From positions 248,001 through 312,000 of the forward strand of contig NZ_JANZNQ010000001.1 in assembly GCF_027257955.1 (NCBI RefSeq): DNA of 64,000 nt, given 5' to 3'. Numbering within the stretch: position 1 is the first letter of the stretch; the number at the start of each line of letters is the position of its first letter. The notes below the pieces were generated by a model that did not search any database, was not told the origin of the DNA, and worked only from the letters and a program-made list of their open reading frames with translations. Source of the DNA: Zhongshania aquatica. Its GTDB lineage: Bacteria > Pseudomonadota > Gammaproteobacteria > Pseudomonadales > Spongiibacteraceae. Positions 49,728 to 60,771 of the stretch are shown piece by piece. The position numbers and the translations under genes were made by a program.

Positions 49728-50792
49728 TTAGTTTACTAGGAGCAGACGCTGTAGCGAGTTAAACAACACCTGGCTATCCTCTGGACGACCCACAGTAATC
49801 CGCAAATACTGGTCAATTCGCGCCATATTGAAATGACGAACTATTACGCCATCTTCGCGCAAACCTGCTGCCAATTCAGACGCATCGCGGTGTCGGTGCC
49901 TGCAGAAAACAAAATTAGCCGCCGACGGCAGCACCTGAAAATCCAGAGCCTCCAGACGGCTTACCATCGTCTCGCGCTCTGCGATAACCGCATTGCAGGT
50001 TTGCTCGAAATAAGACTGATCAGCAAACGATGCCGCAGCACCCATCTGAGCAAGGCGATCCAAGGGATAAGAATTAAAACTATTTTTGATTCGCTCTAGA
50101 GCCTCAATCAAATCCGGGTGCCCCACTGCAAAACCAACTCTTAATCCCGCCAGCGAACGAGACTTTGACAGGGTTTGAGTCACCAGCAGATTCGGATAGC
50201 GATCAACCAAAGAGATTGCCGTCTCGCCACCAAAATCAACATAGGCCTCATCAATCACAACCACGGTTTCATTATTGACCGACAATAGCCGCTCAATTTC
50301 CGCCAAGGCTAAAAAACACCCCGTTGGCGCATTGGGGTTGGGGAAAATAATACCGCCGTTAATACCCCGATACTCTTCAATGCGTATCTGGAAAGATTCA
50401 TCCAGCGGTATTGCTTCGAAGGGAATCTGATATAGCCCGCAATAGACCGGATAAAAACTGTAGGTAATATCTGGGAACAGCAGCGGCTTACCATTCTGAA
50501 AAAGCCCATGAAAAACATGAGCTAACACTTCATCAGAACCGTTTCCGACAAACACCTGAGACGCAGACACACCGTGATAATCCGCAATCGCGCTCTTTAA
50601 TACGTCGCTATTCGGGTCAGGGTAAAGGCGCAAAGCGTCTCCGGCTTCCGCCTTGATAACTTCCAACACCTGTGGCGACGGCCCATAAGGATTTTCATTT
50701 GTATTTAGCTTGGTTAACTTGCTTAATTTAGGCTGCTCACCGGGAACATAGGGCACTAAATCCTTGACAAAGGGGCTCCAAAATCTACTCAT
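49728..50792 (-). CDS. hisC: Histidinol-phosphate aminotransferase
   Basis: PLP enzyme converting imidazole-acetol phosphate to histidinol phosphate. From ATG 50792 it has 354 residues; the fold-I aminotransferase features [32 protein letters not shown] and [14 protein letters not shown] (with the PLP lysine in S-K-S) are present. The start overlaps the hisD stop by 8 bp; starts at 50801 or 50831 are less likely. Confidence 0.96.
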   Translation of the reverse strand: MSRFWSPFVKDLVPYVPGEQPKLSKLTKLNTNENPYGPSPQVLEVIKAEAGDALRLYPDPNSDVLKSAIADYHGVSASQVFVGNGSDEVLAHVFHGLFQNGKPLLFPDITYSFYPVYCGLYQIPFEAIPLDESFQIRIEEYRGINGGIIFPNPNAPTGCFLALAEIERLLSVNNETVVVIDEAYVDFGGETAISLVDRYPNLLVTQTLSKSRSLAGLRVGFAVGHPDLIEALERIKNSFNSYPLDRLAQMGAAASFADQSYFEQTCNAVIAERETMVSRLEALDFQVLPSAANFVFCRHRHRDASELAAGLREDGVIVRHFNMARIDQYLRITVGRPEDSQVLFNSLQRLLLVN

Positions 50793-52104
50793 CTCGATCA
50801 TCCAATATGCGGTACTCAGCACTGCGCGCATGTGCCGTTAAGGATTCACCGCGAGCAAGAATTGACGCCACTTTTGCCAGTTCTGAGGCGCCGACAGCAG
50901 AACACCCTATCAGCGAAGACCGTTTTTGAAAGTCATACACACCTAAGGGTGATGAAAACCGCGCCGTGCCGGATGTAGGTAAAACGTGGTTTGGTCCAGC
51001 GCAGTAATCTCCCAGCGCTTCTGGGGTGTAACGCCCCATAAAAATAGCGCCGGCATGACGTATTTTAGCTAGCCACTGCTCCGCATTTTCAAGCGACAAT
51101 TCCAAATGCTCAGGCGCAATTCGATTACTCAAATGAACCGCCTCATCTATATCCTTGACCAAAATTAAGGCGCCGCGCTCTGCCAAGGACTGACGAATAA
51201 TATCTGCGCGCTCAGATTGGGGTAGCAAACGCGCAATACTCTCAGCCACCAGATCTAAGAACGCCGCATCAGGACTTAGTAGAATAGATTGCGCATCTTC
51301 ATCGTGCTCGGCTTGCGAAAACAAATCCATCGCAATCCAATCAGGATCGGTTTTACCGTCGCAAATAATGAGAATTTCCGACGGCCCTGCGATCATATCT
51401 AGACCAACGCTACCAAATACTTGCCGCTTAGCAGTCGCCACAAAAATATTGCCGGGACCAACTATCTTATCAACCTTAGGAATGGACTCAGTACCGTAGG
51501 CTAACGCCGCTATCGCCTGCGCACCGCCAATAGTAAATACACGATCGACACCTGCAATCGCCGCCGCAGCCAATACCATCTCATTTATAAAACCTTTGGG
51601 GGTTGGCGACACCATAATCAATTCATCGACACCCGCTACTTTAGCAGGAATAGCATTCATTAATACTGACGAAGGATACGTCGCTTTACCACCGGGCACG
51701 TATAAACCGACGCGCTGAAGCGCGGTAATTTGCTGGCCCAGCAAGGTGCCGTCCGCTTCACGGTAAGACCACGACTCTTGACGCTGATGCTGGTGATAAT
51801 CTCGTATACGCTGCGCAGCCGTTTCGAGTGCTGCGCGCACATCGCCATCTATATTTTCCAGCGCTGTTTGCAAACGACTGCGAGGAATTTCTAAATCAGC
51901 GGCGCCCTTCGCCTCCCAGCCATCAAAACGCTGAGTGAACCCGACCACCGCGGCATCGCCTTCCCCACGCACCTTAGCCAGTACATCGGCCACTGTTTCA
52001 ACCACGGAGGGATTAGATACAGATTCCCAATCAAGCAATGCGGTCAACGCCGAATCAAAATCAGCATCGCTCGACGTCATTCGTTTTATCAGAGTATCAG
52101 CCAT
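50785..52104 (-). CDS. hisD: Histidinol dehydrogenase
   Basis: Zinc enzyme that oxidises histidinol to histidine in two NAD-dependent steps. From ATG 52104, with GAGGAGG 9 bp upstream, it has 439 residues. Conserved segments: [51 protein letters not shown]-type motif (here [11 protein letters not shown]) and [12 protein letters not shown]. Overlaps hisG by 8 bp and hisC by 8 bp. Confidence 0.97.
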   Translation of the reverse strand: MADTLIKRMTSSDADFDSALTALLDWESVSNPSVVETVADVLAKVRGEGDAAVVGFTQRFDGWEAKGAADLEIPRSRLQTALENIDGDVRAALETAAQRIRDYHQHQRQESWSYREADGTLLGQQITALQRVGLYVPGGKATYPSSVLMNAIPAKVAGVDELIMVSPTPKGFINEMVLAAAAIAGVDRVFTIGGAQAIAALAYGTESIPKVDKIVGPGNIFVATAKRQVFGSVGLDMIAGPSEILIICDGKTDPDWIAMDLFSQAEHDEDAQSILLSPDAAFLDLVAESIARLLPQSERADIIRQSLAERGALILVKDIDEAVHLSNRIAPEHLELSLENAEQWLAKIRHAGAIFMGRYTPEALGDYCAGPNHVLPTSGTARFSSPLGVYDFQKRSSLIGCSAVGASELAKVASILARGESLTAHARSAEYRILDDRDE

Positions 52105-52762
52105 TGCTGACGACCTCCTCCGCTCGCTGACGGGCCTCAACAGCCGCGGTTAATTTAACAATTATGTCTTGGATACTCTTATGTTTGCGCTTCATCGCCG
52201 CCTTATTCACGACCAAACGTGAACTGACATCGGCAATCATGTCACGAGGCTCCATACCGTTAGCACGTAGTGTGTTTCCGGTATCAACGATATCGACAAT
52301 TAAGTCCGCCAAATTCATCAAGGGCGCCAATTCCATAGCCCCATAAAGCTTAATAAGTTCGACTTGGATGCCACGCTCTGCAAAATGACGCCGAGCGACA
52401 TTGACAAACTTGGTAGCAACACGAACGCGCCCCTGAGGCAAGGACTCTCCAACGCGCCCTGCAGTCATTAATTTGCACCGGGCAATATTAAGATCTAGCG
52501 GCTCATACATATCGCCTGCGCCGACCTCTAACAGCATATCTTTACCCGCCACGCCAATATCTGCCGAACCCAACTTCACGTAGGTAGGCACGTCGGTACC
52601 GCGAATAACAATTAACTGAATATGCGGGTGATTGGTCTCAAAAATCAGCTTGCGACTGCTGCTAATATCTTCAGCCGGCACAATGCCTGCCTCCGCCAGC
52701 AAAGGTAGGGTTTCTTTCAATATACGCCCTTTTGTAAGCGCAATAGTAACCGGCTGATTCAC
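52097..52762 (-). CDS. hisG: ATP phosphoribosyltransferase, short form (HisG-S)
   Basis: First enzyme of histidine synthesis. At 221 residues it is the short form lacking the C-terminal regulatory domain, which needs HisZ to be active and feedback-inhibited; hisZ is not in this window and should be elsewhere. Motifs: [28 protein letters not shown], and the PRPP-binding [14 protein letters not shown]. Same arrangement as Pseudomonas (murA-hisG-hisD-hisC). Confidence 0.97.
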   Translation of the reverse strand: MNQPVTIALTKGRILKETLPLLAEAGIVPAEDISSSRKLIFETNHPHIQLIVIRGTDVPTYVKLGSADIGVAGKDMLLEVGAGDMYEPLDLNIARCKLMTAGRVGESLPQGRVRVATKFVNVARRHFAERGIQVELIKLYGAMELAPLMNLADLIVDIVDTGNTLRANGMEPRDMIADVSSRLVVNKAAMKRKHKSIQDIIVKLTAAVEARQRAEEVVSNG

Positions 52763-52793
52763 AAATAAACTCCAGGTACTGAACTCATATTGT

Positions 52794-54086
<1,293 letters not shown>

Positions 54087-54092
54087 TTAGGA

Positions 54093-54320
54093 TTAGGCTT
54101 CTTCGGGGGTCAACGCTTTAATATTAATGGCGTGTAAAGAGCCATCCCGAATCCAATCATTTACCGCTGCATAAACAAGCTGTTGGCGCTTAACTGCGCG
54201 CAAACCTGCAAAGACATCGCTAACCACCCGCACATCAAAGTGACTACCATCGCCACTGACTGCCAGCTCGCTATTGGGAAAATGTTCTGAAAGACGTTGT
54301 TCGATATGCTCTATTTGCAT
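54093..54320 (-). CDS. ibaG: IbaG, BolA-family protein
   Basis: Small class II KH-fold BolA relative that can bind [2Fe-2S] with monothiol glutaredoxins; in E. coli linked to acid response. The 75-residue form from ATG 54320 fits the family; AGCGGA sits 6 bp upstream, whereas longer frames lack a site. The conserved helix-turn segment with FAGLRAVKRQQLVYAA and the HAINIKALTPEE tail are seen. It lies between mlaC and murA as in Pseudomonas, but mlaB, normally just upstream, is missing. Confidence 0.93.
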   Translation of the reverse strand: MQIEHIEQRLSEHFPNSELAVSGDGSHFDVRVVSDVFAGLRAVKRQQLVYAAVNDWIRDGSLHAINIKALTPEEA

Positions 54321-54438
54321 GCCCATTCCGCTCGTATCCACCACCGAGTTACTCAAGCGCGGAATTGTACGCAATTGCGGAGAACATGGCGAGGCGAAAC
54401 CCCAGTGGGCTTTACACCTCGCTCATAATGCCGCCAAA

Positions 54439-55110
54439 TTACTCAGCAGCTTTTTCCATTACTTCTTGAGGTGCGACAGTCCAGTTATCAATAACTTTAT
54501 CGATGTCACCACCGTACTGTTTGACCGCAGCATCGAATTGATTCTGATATATACGTCCCAAATTCAAGCCTTCGATAATCACATTACGTAGCTTCCAAGC
54601 ACCGTCAGACCCTTGACGAAGCGTATATACAACTTGATAAGGCTTAGCGCGTTCACCGTAAATATCTTGGCGGACGCCGACGCTACCTGACAAATCAACA
54701 TCATCTGCCAACGGAAGGACTTCTATACGATTGCCGTTAAAGCCCAGCAGGCCTTTTGAGTATGTATTAATCAAGCCATCTTTAAAGCTATTGGTAAAAC
54801 GAATGACTCGGTCGCGAAATTGCGCTCGCTCAGCTTCTGTTTTTAAACTTTCGTAATAACCACGGCTACCGTATTTGCCCATGATGCCGCGAGCAAAGCT
54901 TTGAAAATCGACAACATCATCCATGATACGACGAACTTCATTGTTAAAGCGTTGTGGATCTTTATCGATATAGCTGCGCGCGTCCTCAATCACTTTCACC
55001 AGTTCTTGAGTAGTATCTGCAACAACCTCATAGGGACCCTTTTCAGCTGCAAAACTCTGTGAAAGCATGCCGAACACTATGAATAACGTGATTCCTAATT
55101 TTTTTAACAT
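54439..55110 (-). CDS. mlaC: MlaC, periplasmic phospholipid-binding protein
   Basis: MlaC shuttles phospholipid between the outer-membrane MlaA and the inner-membrane MlaFEDB transporter. The 223-residue protein has a Sec signal peptide (cleavage probably after A-F-A-A, about residue 22) and a complete Ttg2D/MlaC fold, including MDDVVDFQSFARGIMGKY and the C-terminal NVIIEGLNLGRIYQNQF. In relatives mlaF, mlaE and mlaD lie immediately upstream and mlaB downstream; none is present here: the divergent kdsD begins 191 bp away and ibaG follows. The gene itself looks intact. Confidence 0.94.
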   Translation of the reverse strand: MLKKLGITLFIVFGMLSQSFAAEKGPYEVVADTTQELVKVIEDARSYIDKDPQRFNNEVRRIMDDVVDFQSFARGIMGKYGSRGYYESLKTEAERAQFRDRVIRFTNSFKDGLINTYSKGLLGFNGNRIEVLPLADDVDLSGSVGVRQDIYGERAKPYQVVYTLRQGSDGAWKLRNVIIEGLNLGRIYQNQFDAAVKQYGGDIDKVIDNWTVAPQEVMEKAAE

Positions 55111-55301
55111 ATCATCCCCTTAATTTTTATCCGCCTGTTATTACCAACAAAATACGGGCAACTGCGAGCTTCGACCACATTTTACGCTAATGACTCCCGA
55201 TTCAGACCTAAGCTAAACCTGTTATTTTGTCACATTGGAAATTATCATACCCAACATTAGCCCCAGCTGAACGGGCAACACAAATAAACAAGGTATCCAC
55301 C

Positions 55302-56276
55302 GTGACCAACAATCCAAGCTTTATCAGCTCTGCAAAACGCGTGATCACCATGGAACGCGATGCAGTCAGCGTCTTGTCTGAGCGAATTGACGAGAGCTTT
55401 GAACGCGCCTGCAATATTTTATTGTCCTGCAAAAGTCGTGTGGTTGTTACTGGAATGGGTAAATCCGGCCATATCGGCAATAAAATTGCCGCCACCCTCG
55501 CCAGCACCGGCACACCGGCTTTTTTTGTCCACCCCGGTGAAGCCAGCCATGGTGATTTAGGCATGATTACCTCAGGCGATGTCGTCATCGCGCTGTCTAA
55601 CTCAGGCACCACCGCAGAACTGATTACTATTTTGCCACTGCTAAAACTATTAGCGGTTCCGGTCATCGCGCTAACGGGCAACCCGGACTCAGAACTGGCA
55701 ACCAGCGCCGACGTCCATTTAAACGTAGCCGTTAGCGAAGAAGCCTGCCCACTCAATCTCGCGCCTACATCTAGCACCACGGTAACTCTCGTAATGGGTG
55801 ATGCGCTGGCAATCGCACTTTTGGAAGCCCGCGGATTTACCGCCAACGACTTTGCCATGTCTCATCCCGGCGGCGCACTAGGCCGGAGATTATTGCTAAA
55901 AATCGACAGCATAATGCACACCGGTGCGGCGATTCCCTCGGTTACGTTGGGCAGCGCGCTGAGCCGAGCCTTACTTGAAATGAGCACTAAGGGCCTCGGC
56001 ATGACCGCTGTCGTCGACGAGCAAGGGTCGCTAGCGGGAATTTTTACCGATGGTGACCTACGGCGGGCCATTGATCGCGGCATAGATATACACAGCAGCC
56101 CAATTGATGACATTATGACGCGCAATTGCCGTACTATTCAGCCCGGTACGATGGCCGCAGAAGCCTTGCGCGTCATGGAAGACAATAAAATTACCGTACT
56201 GGTGGCGGTCGACAGCGAGAACAAGCCAGTTGGCGTCATTCATACCCACGACCTGCTAAAAGCCGGCGTAGCCTAG
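55302..56276 (+). CDS. kdsD: KdsD, D-arabinose-5-phosphate isomerase
   Basis: KdsD turns ribulose-5-phosphate into arabinose-5-phosphate, the Kdo precursor of LPS. From GTG 55302 (AAGGT upstream) the protein is 324 residues, close to the usual 328; a TTG 25 codons earlier is less likely. A SIS domain (about 30-170) with GMGKSGHIGNKIAAT and SNSGTTAEL is followed by two CBS domains. Starts the kdsD-kdsC-lptCAB-rpoN run. Confidence 0.96.
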   Translation: MTNNPSFISSAKRVITMERDAVSVLSERIDESFERACNILLSCKSRVVVTGMGKSGHIGNKIAATLASTGTPAFFVHPGEASHGDLGMITSGDVVIALSNSGTTAELITILPLLKLLAVPVIALTGNPDSELATSADVHLNVAVSEEACPLNLAPTSSTTVTLVMGDALAIALLEARGFTANDFAMSHPGGALGRRLLLKIDSIMHTGAAIPSVTLGSALSRALLEMSTKGLGMTAVVDEQGSLAGIFTDGDLRRAIDRGIDIHSSPIDDIMTRNCRTIQPGTMAAEALRVMEDNKITVLVAVDSENKPVGVIHTHDLLKAGVA

Positions 56277-56291
56277 AGATTTTATAAACAC

Positions 56292-56813
56292 ATGCAAAGC
56301 GTGATAGAAAAAGCAAAAACCATCAAACTGCTGGCTATGGACGTCGACGGTGTCCTCACCGACGGCAGTTTGTACTTTGGAAATAGCGGTGAAGAAATGA
56401 AAGCCTTCAGTATTCTCGACGGCTTAGGCATCAAATTATTACGCGATGCAGGTATAAAACCGGCAATCATCACTGGCCGCAGCTCCGAACTATTGGCTCG
56501 TCGTGCAGCAGAGTTAAAAATCGATATCATTTATCAGGGCCGCGAAGACAAGCTTGTTGCTCTGGAAGAGCTGCGTAGCGACCAAGGACTAAGTTTTGAA
56601 GAGATCGCCTATGTGGGGGATGACCTTCCCGATCTTTCTGCCGTCCGTCAAGCAGGCTTGGGCATCACCGTCGCGAATGGTCATTACTATGTGGCAAGAC
56701 ACGCGGACTGGCAAACCAAAGCAGCCGGGGGGCATGGCGCAATTAGAGAAATATGTGAACTCATACTAAAGGCCCAAGGCAAACTAAATGACGCCCTGGA
56801 GCAATACCTCTAA
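56292..56813 (+). CDS. kdsC: KdsC, Kdo-8-phosphate phosphatase
   Basis: HAD-family tetrameric phosphatase releasing Kdo from Kdo-8-phosphate. The 173-residue protein has the nucleophile motif M-D-V-D-G-V-L-T-D-G (Asp17 region), TGRSSELLARRA as motif II, and GDDLPDL as motif III, with no cap domain, as expected for KdsC. It is 15 bp after kdsD. Confidence 0.96.
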   Translation: MQSVIEKAKTIKLLAMDVDGVLTDGSLYFGNSGEEMKAFSILDGLGIKLLRDAGIKPAIITGRSSELLARRAAELKIDIIYQGREDKLVALEELRSDQGLSFEEIAYVGDDLPDLSAVRQAGLGITVANGHYYVARHADWQTKAAGGHGAIREICELILKAQGKLNDALEQYL

Positions 56814-56816
56814 ACC

Positions 56817-57386
56817 ATGAAAGGATTCAATTTCTTTACCATTCTCTCGGTTTTATCCGCCATTACCGCATTGGCAGGTACAGTAGTGTATCTAACCCAA
56901 TACAGCGAGAGTGGCAAGCTGAGTATTGTTGACGAGTTTGAAGCCACCCCAGACGCGGACTCTCACCTCACCAAAGTAAAAGGCTTGAAATACAGTGCTG
57001 ATGGAGAAATTGCGTACCAGTGGCATGCAAGTAGCGCTGAGCGTTTGATTTCTGATGGCTCAATAACCCTACAAGAACCCTTTTATATTGGTAACATCGC
57101 CGAGCAGCGGCCATGGACTGCGAGCGCGCTAACAGGAAAACTATCGCAGGACGGTGAGCAACTGATTTTAGAGCACACTGTGGTAGTGAAAGATCTCATC
57201 CGCCAGGCGGAAATCACCACCGAAGCATTAAACATTAATCTTGAAAATAGCGAGGTAAGCACGCCGCTGGCGCTTACACTCAAATTACGCAACGGCAAAA
57301 CAGACTCAGTAGGCATGCAAGCAAGCCTTAAAGATGAGCGCGTTGAACTACTAGACCAGGTAAAAGGCCGCTATGAACCTTACTAA
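56817..57386 (+). CDS. lptC: LptC, LPS export bridge protein
   Basis: Bitopic protein that receives LPS from LptB2FG and hands it to LptA. The 189-residue sequence has one N-terminal membrane helix (about 8-26) and a periplasmic beta-jellyroll. Sequence is divergent, but the position 3 bp after kdsC and overlapping lptA by 14 bp is diagnostic. Confidence 0.93.
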   Translation: MKGFNFFTILSVLSAITALAGTVVYLTQYSESGKLSIVDEFEATPDADSHLTKVKGLKYSADGEIAYQWHASSAERLISDGSITLQEPFYIGNIAEQRPWTASALTGKLSQDGEQLILEHTVVVKDLIRQAEITTEALNINLENSEVSTPLALTLKLRNGKTDSVGMQASLKDERVELLDQVKGRYEPY

Positions 57387-58005
57387 AGCCGCACTCAGTG
57401 CCGTGCTTTTTATCAGTGTGAGCCATCTTGCACTTAGCCTTCCCGATGACCGGAAACAGGCGATCAACCTCAGTTCTGATCGCGCGGTATACGAGAAAAA
57501 TCAGGGCATCTATATCGGCAACGTCACTATGAGCCAAGGCTCACTTAAAATTCGTGCCGATAAATTGACCATCGTTGAGTCGGATCGAAAAGTAGAAAAA
57601 GTGATCGCAGAAGGCACACCAGCCTACTTTGAACAGCAACCCCGCGCCGATGAAGGGATCGTTGTAGCCAGCGCCCAACGCATTGAATACAGCCTTCAGC
57701 AAGAAGAGATTTTGCTACAAAGAAACGCCTCTATTACCCATCAGGGCTCGAAAATTTCCGGCGATAGAGTTGTGTATAGCGGCCGCAAGCAAATGGTAGT
57801 TGCTGACGGTGGCAGTAACGAAAAAGAAAACCGAGTTAAAATGACGCTTCAACCTCAGGCAGTGCCTGACGAGCCCGTTATTGCACCTAGCGGAACTAGC
57901 GCCCCCCCGAAAGCAATCCAAAACCAAGAAAAACCTGAATCAAGTGCTCCTGCCCCAAAAGATACCAACGCGGCAACCCCTCCTGCCGCAGAGGAAACGA
58001 ACTAA
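57373..58005 (+). CDS. lptA: LptA, periplasmic LPS transport protein
   Basis: LptA polymerises into the periplasmic bridge that carries LPS to LptD. The 210-residue precursor has a signal peptide (cut near L-A-L-S, about residue 22), an OstA-type beta-jellyroll with [23 protein letters not shown]-like segments (residues about 41-63), and an unusually long Pro/Ala/Thr-rich tail after about residue 155 that looks disordered. lptC overlaps its start. Confidence 0.94.
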   Translation: MNLTKAALSAVLFISVSHLALSLPDDRKQAINLSSDRAVYEKNQGIYIGNVTMSQGSLKIRADKLTIVESDRKVEKVIAEGTPAYFEQQPRADEGIVVASAQRIEYSLQQEEILLQRNASITHQGSKISGDRVVYSGRKQMVVADGGSNEKENRVKMTLQPQAVPDEPVIAPSGTSAPPKAIQNQEKPESSAPAPKDTNAATPPAAEETN

Positions 58006-58007
58006 CC

Positions 58008-58733
58008 ATGCCAGTCTTGCAAGCGAACAACCTCGCGAAAGCGTATAAAGGCCGAGAAATCATAAAAGACGTATCGCTGAAGATTAGCAGCGGTGAAATC
58101 GTCGGTCTACTCGGCCCAAATGGGGCGGGTAAAACCACCTGTTTTTATATGATTGTTGGCATAGTGAACGCTGACCGAGGATCGATTAAACTAGACGACC
58201 GAGACCTCACCAAACTGTCAATACAAGGACGCGCCAAACATGGCGTTGGCTACCTTCCGCAGGAAGCGTCCATTTTCCGAAAACTCAGTGTCGCCGATAA
58301 TATCATGGCGATACTTGAGACCCGAAAGGACCTGAATCGCAGTCAACGTAAAGACAAATTAGAGGCTTTGCTGCAAGAGTTCCACATCACCCATATCCGC
58401 AAATCTCAGGGAATGGCATTATCCGGCGGCGAGCGACGCAGAGTCGAGATTGCCCGTGCATTAGCAACAGAACCGAGCTTTATTCTGCTTGACGAGCCCT
58501 TTGCGGGCGTTGATCCAATATCGGTAAACGATATTCAAAATATTGTTCGGCACTTGCAAGCCCGAGGAATTGGCGTTTTGATCACCGATCACAATGTACG
58601 AGAAACCTTAGATATTTGTGATAAAGCGTACATCGTGGGCGAAGGCCGCATAGTCGCCGAAGGTAACGCCGAAGCAGTGCTCAACAACCAAATCGTCCGA
58701 GATATTTACTTAGGCGACAAATTTACTTTATAA
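58008..58733 (+). CDS. lptB: LptB, LPS export ABC ATPase
   Basis: Cytoplasmic ATPase of the LptB2FG exporter. The 241-residue protein has Walker [10 protein letters not shown] (36-44), the Q-loop YLPQEASIF, signature LSGGERRR, Walker [14 protein letters not shown] and the H-loop ITDHNVRET. The start is 2 bp after lptA. lptF and lptG are elsewhere. Confidence 0.98.
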   Translation: MPVLQANNLAKAYKGREIIKDVSLKISSGEIVGLLGPNGAGKTTCFYMIVGIVNADRGSIKLDDRDLTKLSIQGRAKHGVGYLPQEASIFRKLSVADNIMAILETRKDLNRSQRKDKLEALLQEFHITHIRKSQGMALSGGERRRVEIARALATEPSFILLDEPFAGVDPISVNDIQNIVRHLQARGIGVLITDHNVRETLDICDKAYIVGEGRIVAEGNAEAVLNNQIVRDIYLGDKFTL

Positions 58734-58756
58734 GTAGAGTTCCGTATAAATGAATC

Positions 58757-58771
58757 GGCACAGGTATTGCA
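58757..58771 (+). promoter_or_regulatory. Sigma-54 (-24/-12) promoter upstream of rpoN
   Basis: GGCACAGGTATTGCA matches the sigma-54 consensus: GG at 58757-58758, GC at 58769-58770, exactly 10 bp between, with GGCAC and TTGCA fully conserved. The start would be near 58782, about 95 nt before the rpoN ATG. An inverted repeat CCATGTC...GACATGG (58778-58802) overlaps that start. Whether it is used is unknown. Confidence 0.6.
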
Positions 58772-58876
58772 GGGAACCCATGTCGCGACTACACTGACAT
58801 GGAGGCATACACAGTGCCGGTAGAACGAAACACCGTTCGCGTTACCATTTTTTTCACGTTGTAGAAGCCACCGCCT

Positions 58877-60367
58877 ATGAAACAATCGCTACAGCTAAAA
58901 GTCGGCCAAAGCCTGACAATGACCCCCCAGCTGCAGCAGGCGATTCGTTTATTACAACTGTCCACACTAGACCTTCAGCAAGAAATTCAGTCCGCGCTAG
59001 ATTCCAATCCTTTACTGGAAATTAGCGATGACGACGGCGAAATTGAAGTCAATACCGAGCCAACGTCCGCCGAACCCAAAAAACCTGAAAAAGCCACAGA
59101 CAACGAAACTGAAGCACCGCAGCCTGAAGCCGATACCGAGTGGGCCGAACGCAGTGATATTCCAGAAGACTTGCCCGTAGACAGCCAGTGGGACGATGTC
59201 TTCCAAACCAGTGGTAGCGGCTCCGGCAGCAGCTCCTCGGGAGAAGATAGCGACTACAACAACGACTATCGCCACTCCAGCTCAGATTCACTTCAAGACC
59301 ACCTTCGCTGGCAGCTAAACCTTAGCCGACTTTCTGACATTGACCAAATGATCGCGGCGGCGATTATCGATGCCATCGATGAAAAAGGTCGCCTCACGGT
59401 CAGTGCAGAAGAACTGGTAGAAAGTTTTGACAATAATGCGATAGAAATCGAAGAGTTCAACGCGGTTTTACACCTCATTCAGCAGTTTGACCCGCCGGGA
59501 GTGGGTGGCAGAGACCTGCAGGAATGCCTACTTATTCAATTAAAGCAGCTGCCTCGCAGTACCCCACTTGTAGAAGAAGCCTACTTAGTTGTCAGCCAAC
59601 ACATGGCACAACTCGGCAATAGAGACTATAACCAAATTATGCGGCGCTGCCGCTTAAAAGAAGAACAGCTGCGCGATATATTAAAGCTAATCCAATCACT
59701 TGACCCAACTCCTGGCAATGCGATTGGCAGCGATGACACCGAATACGTCATACCCGACGTTTTTGTTAGCAAAAAAGATGGCCGCTGGCTTGTCGAACTG
59801 AACCCTGATATTGCGCCAAAAATTCAAATCAATGCGCAATACGCCTCAATGGCGAGGCAAAGCAGTAATAGCAGCGACAATGATTATATTCGCGACAATC
59901 TCCAAGAAGCGCGCTGGTTCATAAAAAGTTTGATTAGCCGCAACGAAACACTGATGAAAGTCGCCAGCAAAATTGTCGAATACCAACGCGGCTTTTTAGA
60001 ATATGGCGAAGAGGCGATGAAGCCACTAGTGCTGCACGACATTGCAGAAGCCGTTGGCATGCACGAATCCACAATCTCGCGGGTCACCACCCAAAAGTAT
60101 ATGCATACCCCGCGTGGAATTTTTGAACTTAAGTTCTTCTTTTCTAGTCATGTATCTACAGACACTGGCGGCGAATGCTCAAGTACGGCCATACGCGCCT
60201 TAATTAAAAAACTGGTGGCGTCAGAAAACCCACGCAAACCCTTAAGCGACAGTAAAATTACAGATTTACTTGCCGAACAAGGCATTCAAGTTGCGCGACG
60301 CACCATTGCCAAATACAGAGAATCACTGGTTATTCCGCCCTCAAACGAGCGGAAACGACTGGTTTAA
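58877..60367 (+). CDS. rpoN: RpoN, sigma-54 factor
   Basis: Alternative sigma factor for nitrogen, pili, flagella and other genes, needing AAA+ activators. The 496-residue protein has the Gln/Leu-rich region I (1-50), an acidic Ser/Gly-rich region II (about 50-145) that is low-complexity, the core-binding domain, the HTH with [18 protein letters not shown], and the RpoN box [10 protein letters not shown] at 473-482 (Ile where Val is most common). A sigma-54-like promoter is found in its own upstream region. Confidence 0.98.
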   Translation: MKQSLQLKVGQSLTMTPQLQQAIRLLQLSTLDLQQEIQSALDSNPLLEISDDDGEIEVNTEPTSAEPKKPEKATDNETEAPQPEADTEWAERSDIPEDLPVDSQWDDVFQTSGSGSGSSSSGEDSDYNNDYRHSSSDSLQDHLRWQLNLSRLSDIDQMIAAAIIDAIDEKGRLTVSAEELVESFDNNAIEIEEFNAVLHLIQQFDPPGVGGRDLQECLLIQLKQLPRSTPLVEEAYLVVSQHMAQLGNRDYNQIMRRCRLKEEQLRDILKLIQSLDPTPGNAIGSDDTEYVIPDVFVSKKDGRWLVELNPDIAPKIQINAQYASMARQSSNSSDNDYIRDNLQEARWFIKSLISRNETLMKVASKIVEYQRGFLEYGEEAMKPLVLHDIAEAVGMHESTISRVTTQKYMHTPRGIFELKFFFSSHVSTDTGGECSSTAIRALIKKLVASENPRKPLSDSKITDLLAEQGIQVARRTIAKYRESLVIPPSNERKRLV

Positions 60368-60368
60368 C

Positions 60369-60425
60369 GCGGTAATCGAGTGATTACCGCAAGCAGCAAC
60401 TCGCCGCGAGGCGACAGCATTTTTT
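60369..60425 (+). terminator. Tandem hairpins between rpoN and hpf
   Basis: First, GCGGTAATC and GATTACCGC form a perfect 9-bp stem with a 4-nt loop (60369-60390) just after the rpoN stop, without a T-run. Second, TCGCC and GGCGA (60401-60414) are followed after five bases by six T. The pair could attenuate transcription or stabilise the rpoN message, letting hpf and ptsN levels differ from rpoN. Confidence 0.4.
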
Positions 60426-60444
60426 AGCGATGAAGGAGCAATAT

Positions 60445-60732
60445 ATGCAGATTACTGTAAGTGGTCATCACGTAGACGTTACCCCAGCCCTCCGCGATTA
60501 TGTAAACAATAAACTGACGAAACTCCAGCGACACTTTGACAATATAACCAATACCGATGTCACTCTGACGGTTGAGAAATTAGTGCAAAAAGCAGAAGCG
60601 ACAGTGCATGTTGCCGGCGCCGATTTGTTTGCTACCTGCGAGTCCGAGGACATGTATGCTGCAATTGATAGCCTGACAGACAAACTGGATCGCCAACTAA
60701 TCAAACACAAAGAAAAAACGCTGGGCCGCTAA
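60445..60732 (+). CDS. hpf: HPF, short ribosome hibernation promoting factor
   Basis: Binds the 30S decoding region and promotes 100S ribosome dimers with RMF. From ATG 60445, with GGAG 7 bp upstream, the protein is 95 residues, the short form lacking the C-terminal dimerisation domain of long HPF. MQITVSGHHVDVTPALRDYV-type N-terminus and basic helix are typical. Confidence 0.96.
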   Translation: MQITVSGHHVDVTPALRDYVNNKLTKLQRHFDNITNTDVTLTVEKLVQKAEATVHVAGADLFATCESEDMYAAIDSLTDKLDRQLIKHKEKTLGR

Positions 60733-60771
60733 TGGCCCCGCGCATCCACTCCTAGACAAAACGTAAACATC

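Noticed and set aside
59012-59291. Overlapping antisense frames inside the rpoN region II
   Set aside because: They arise from the biased codons of an acidic low-complexity segment; no ribosome site or homology is evident.
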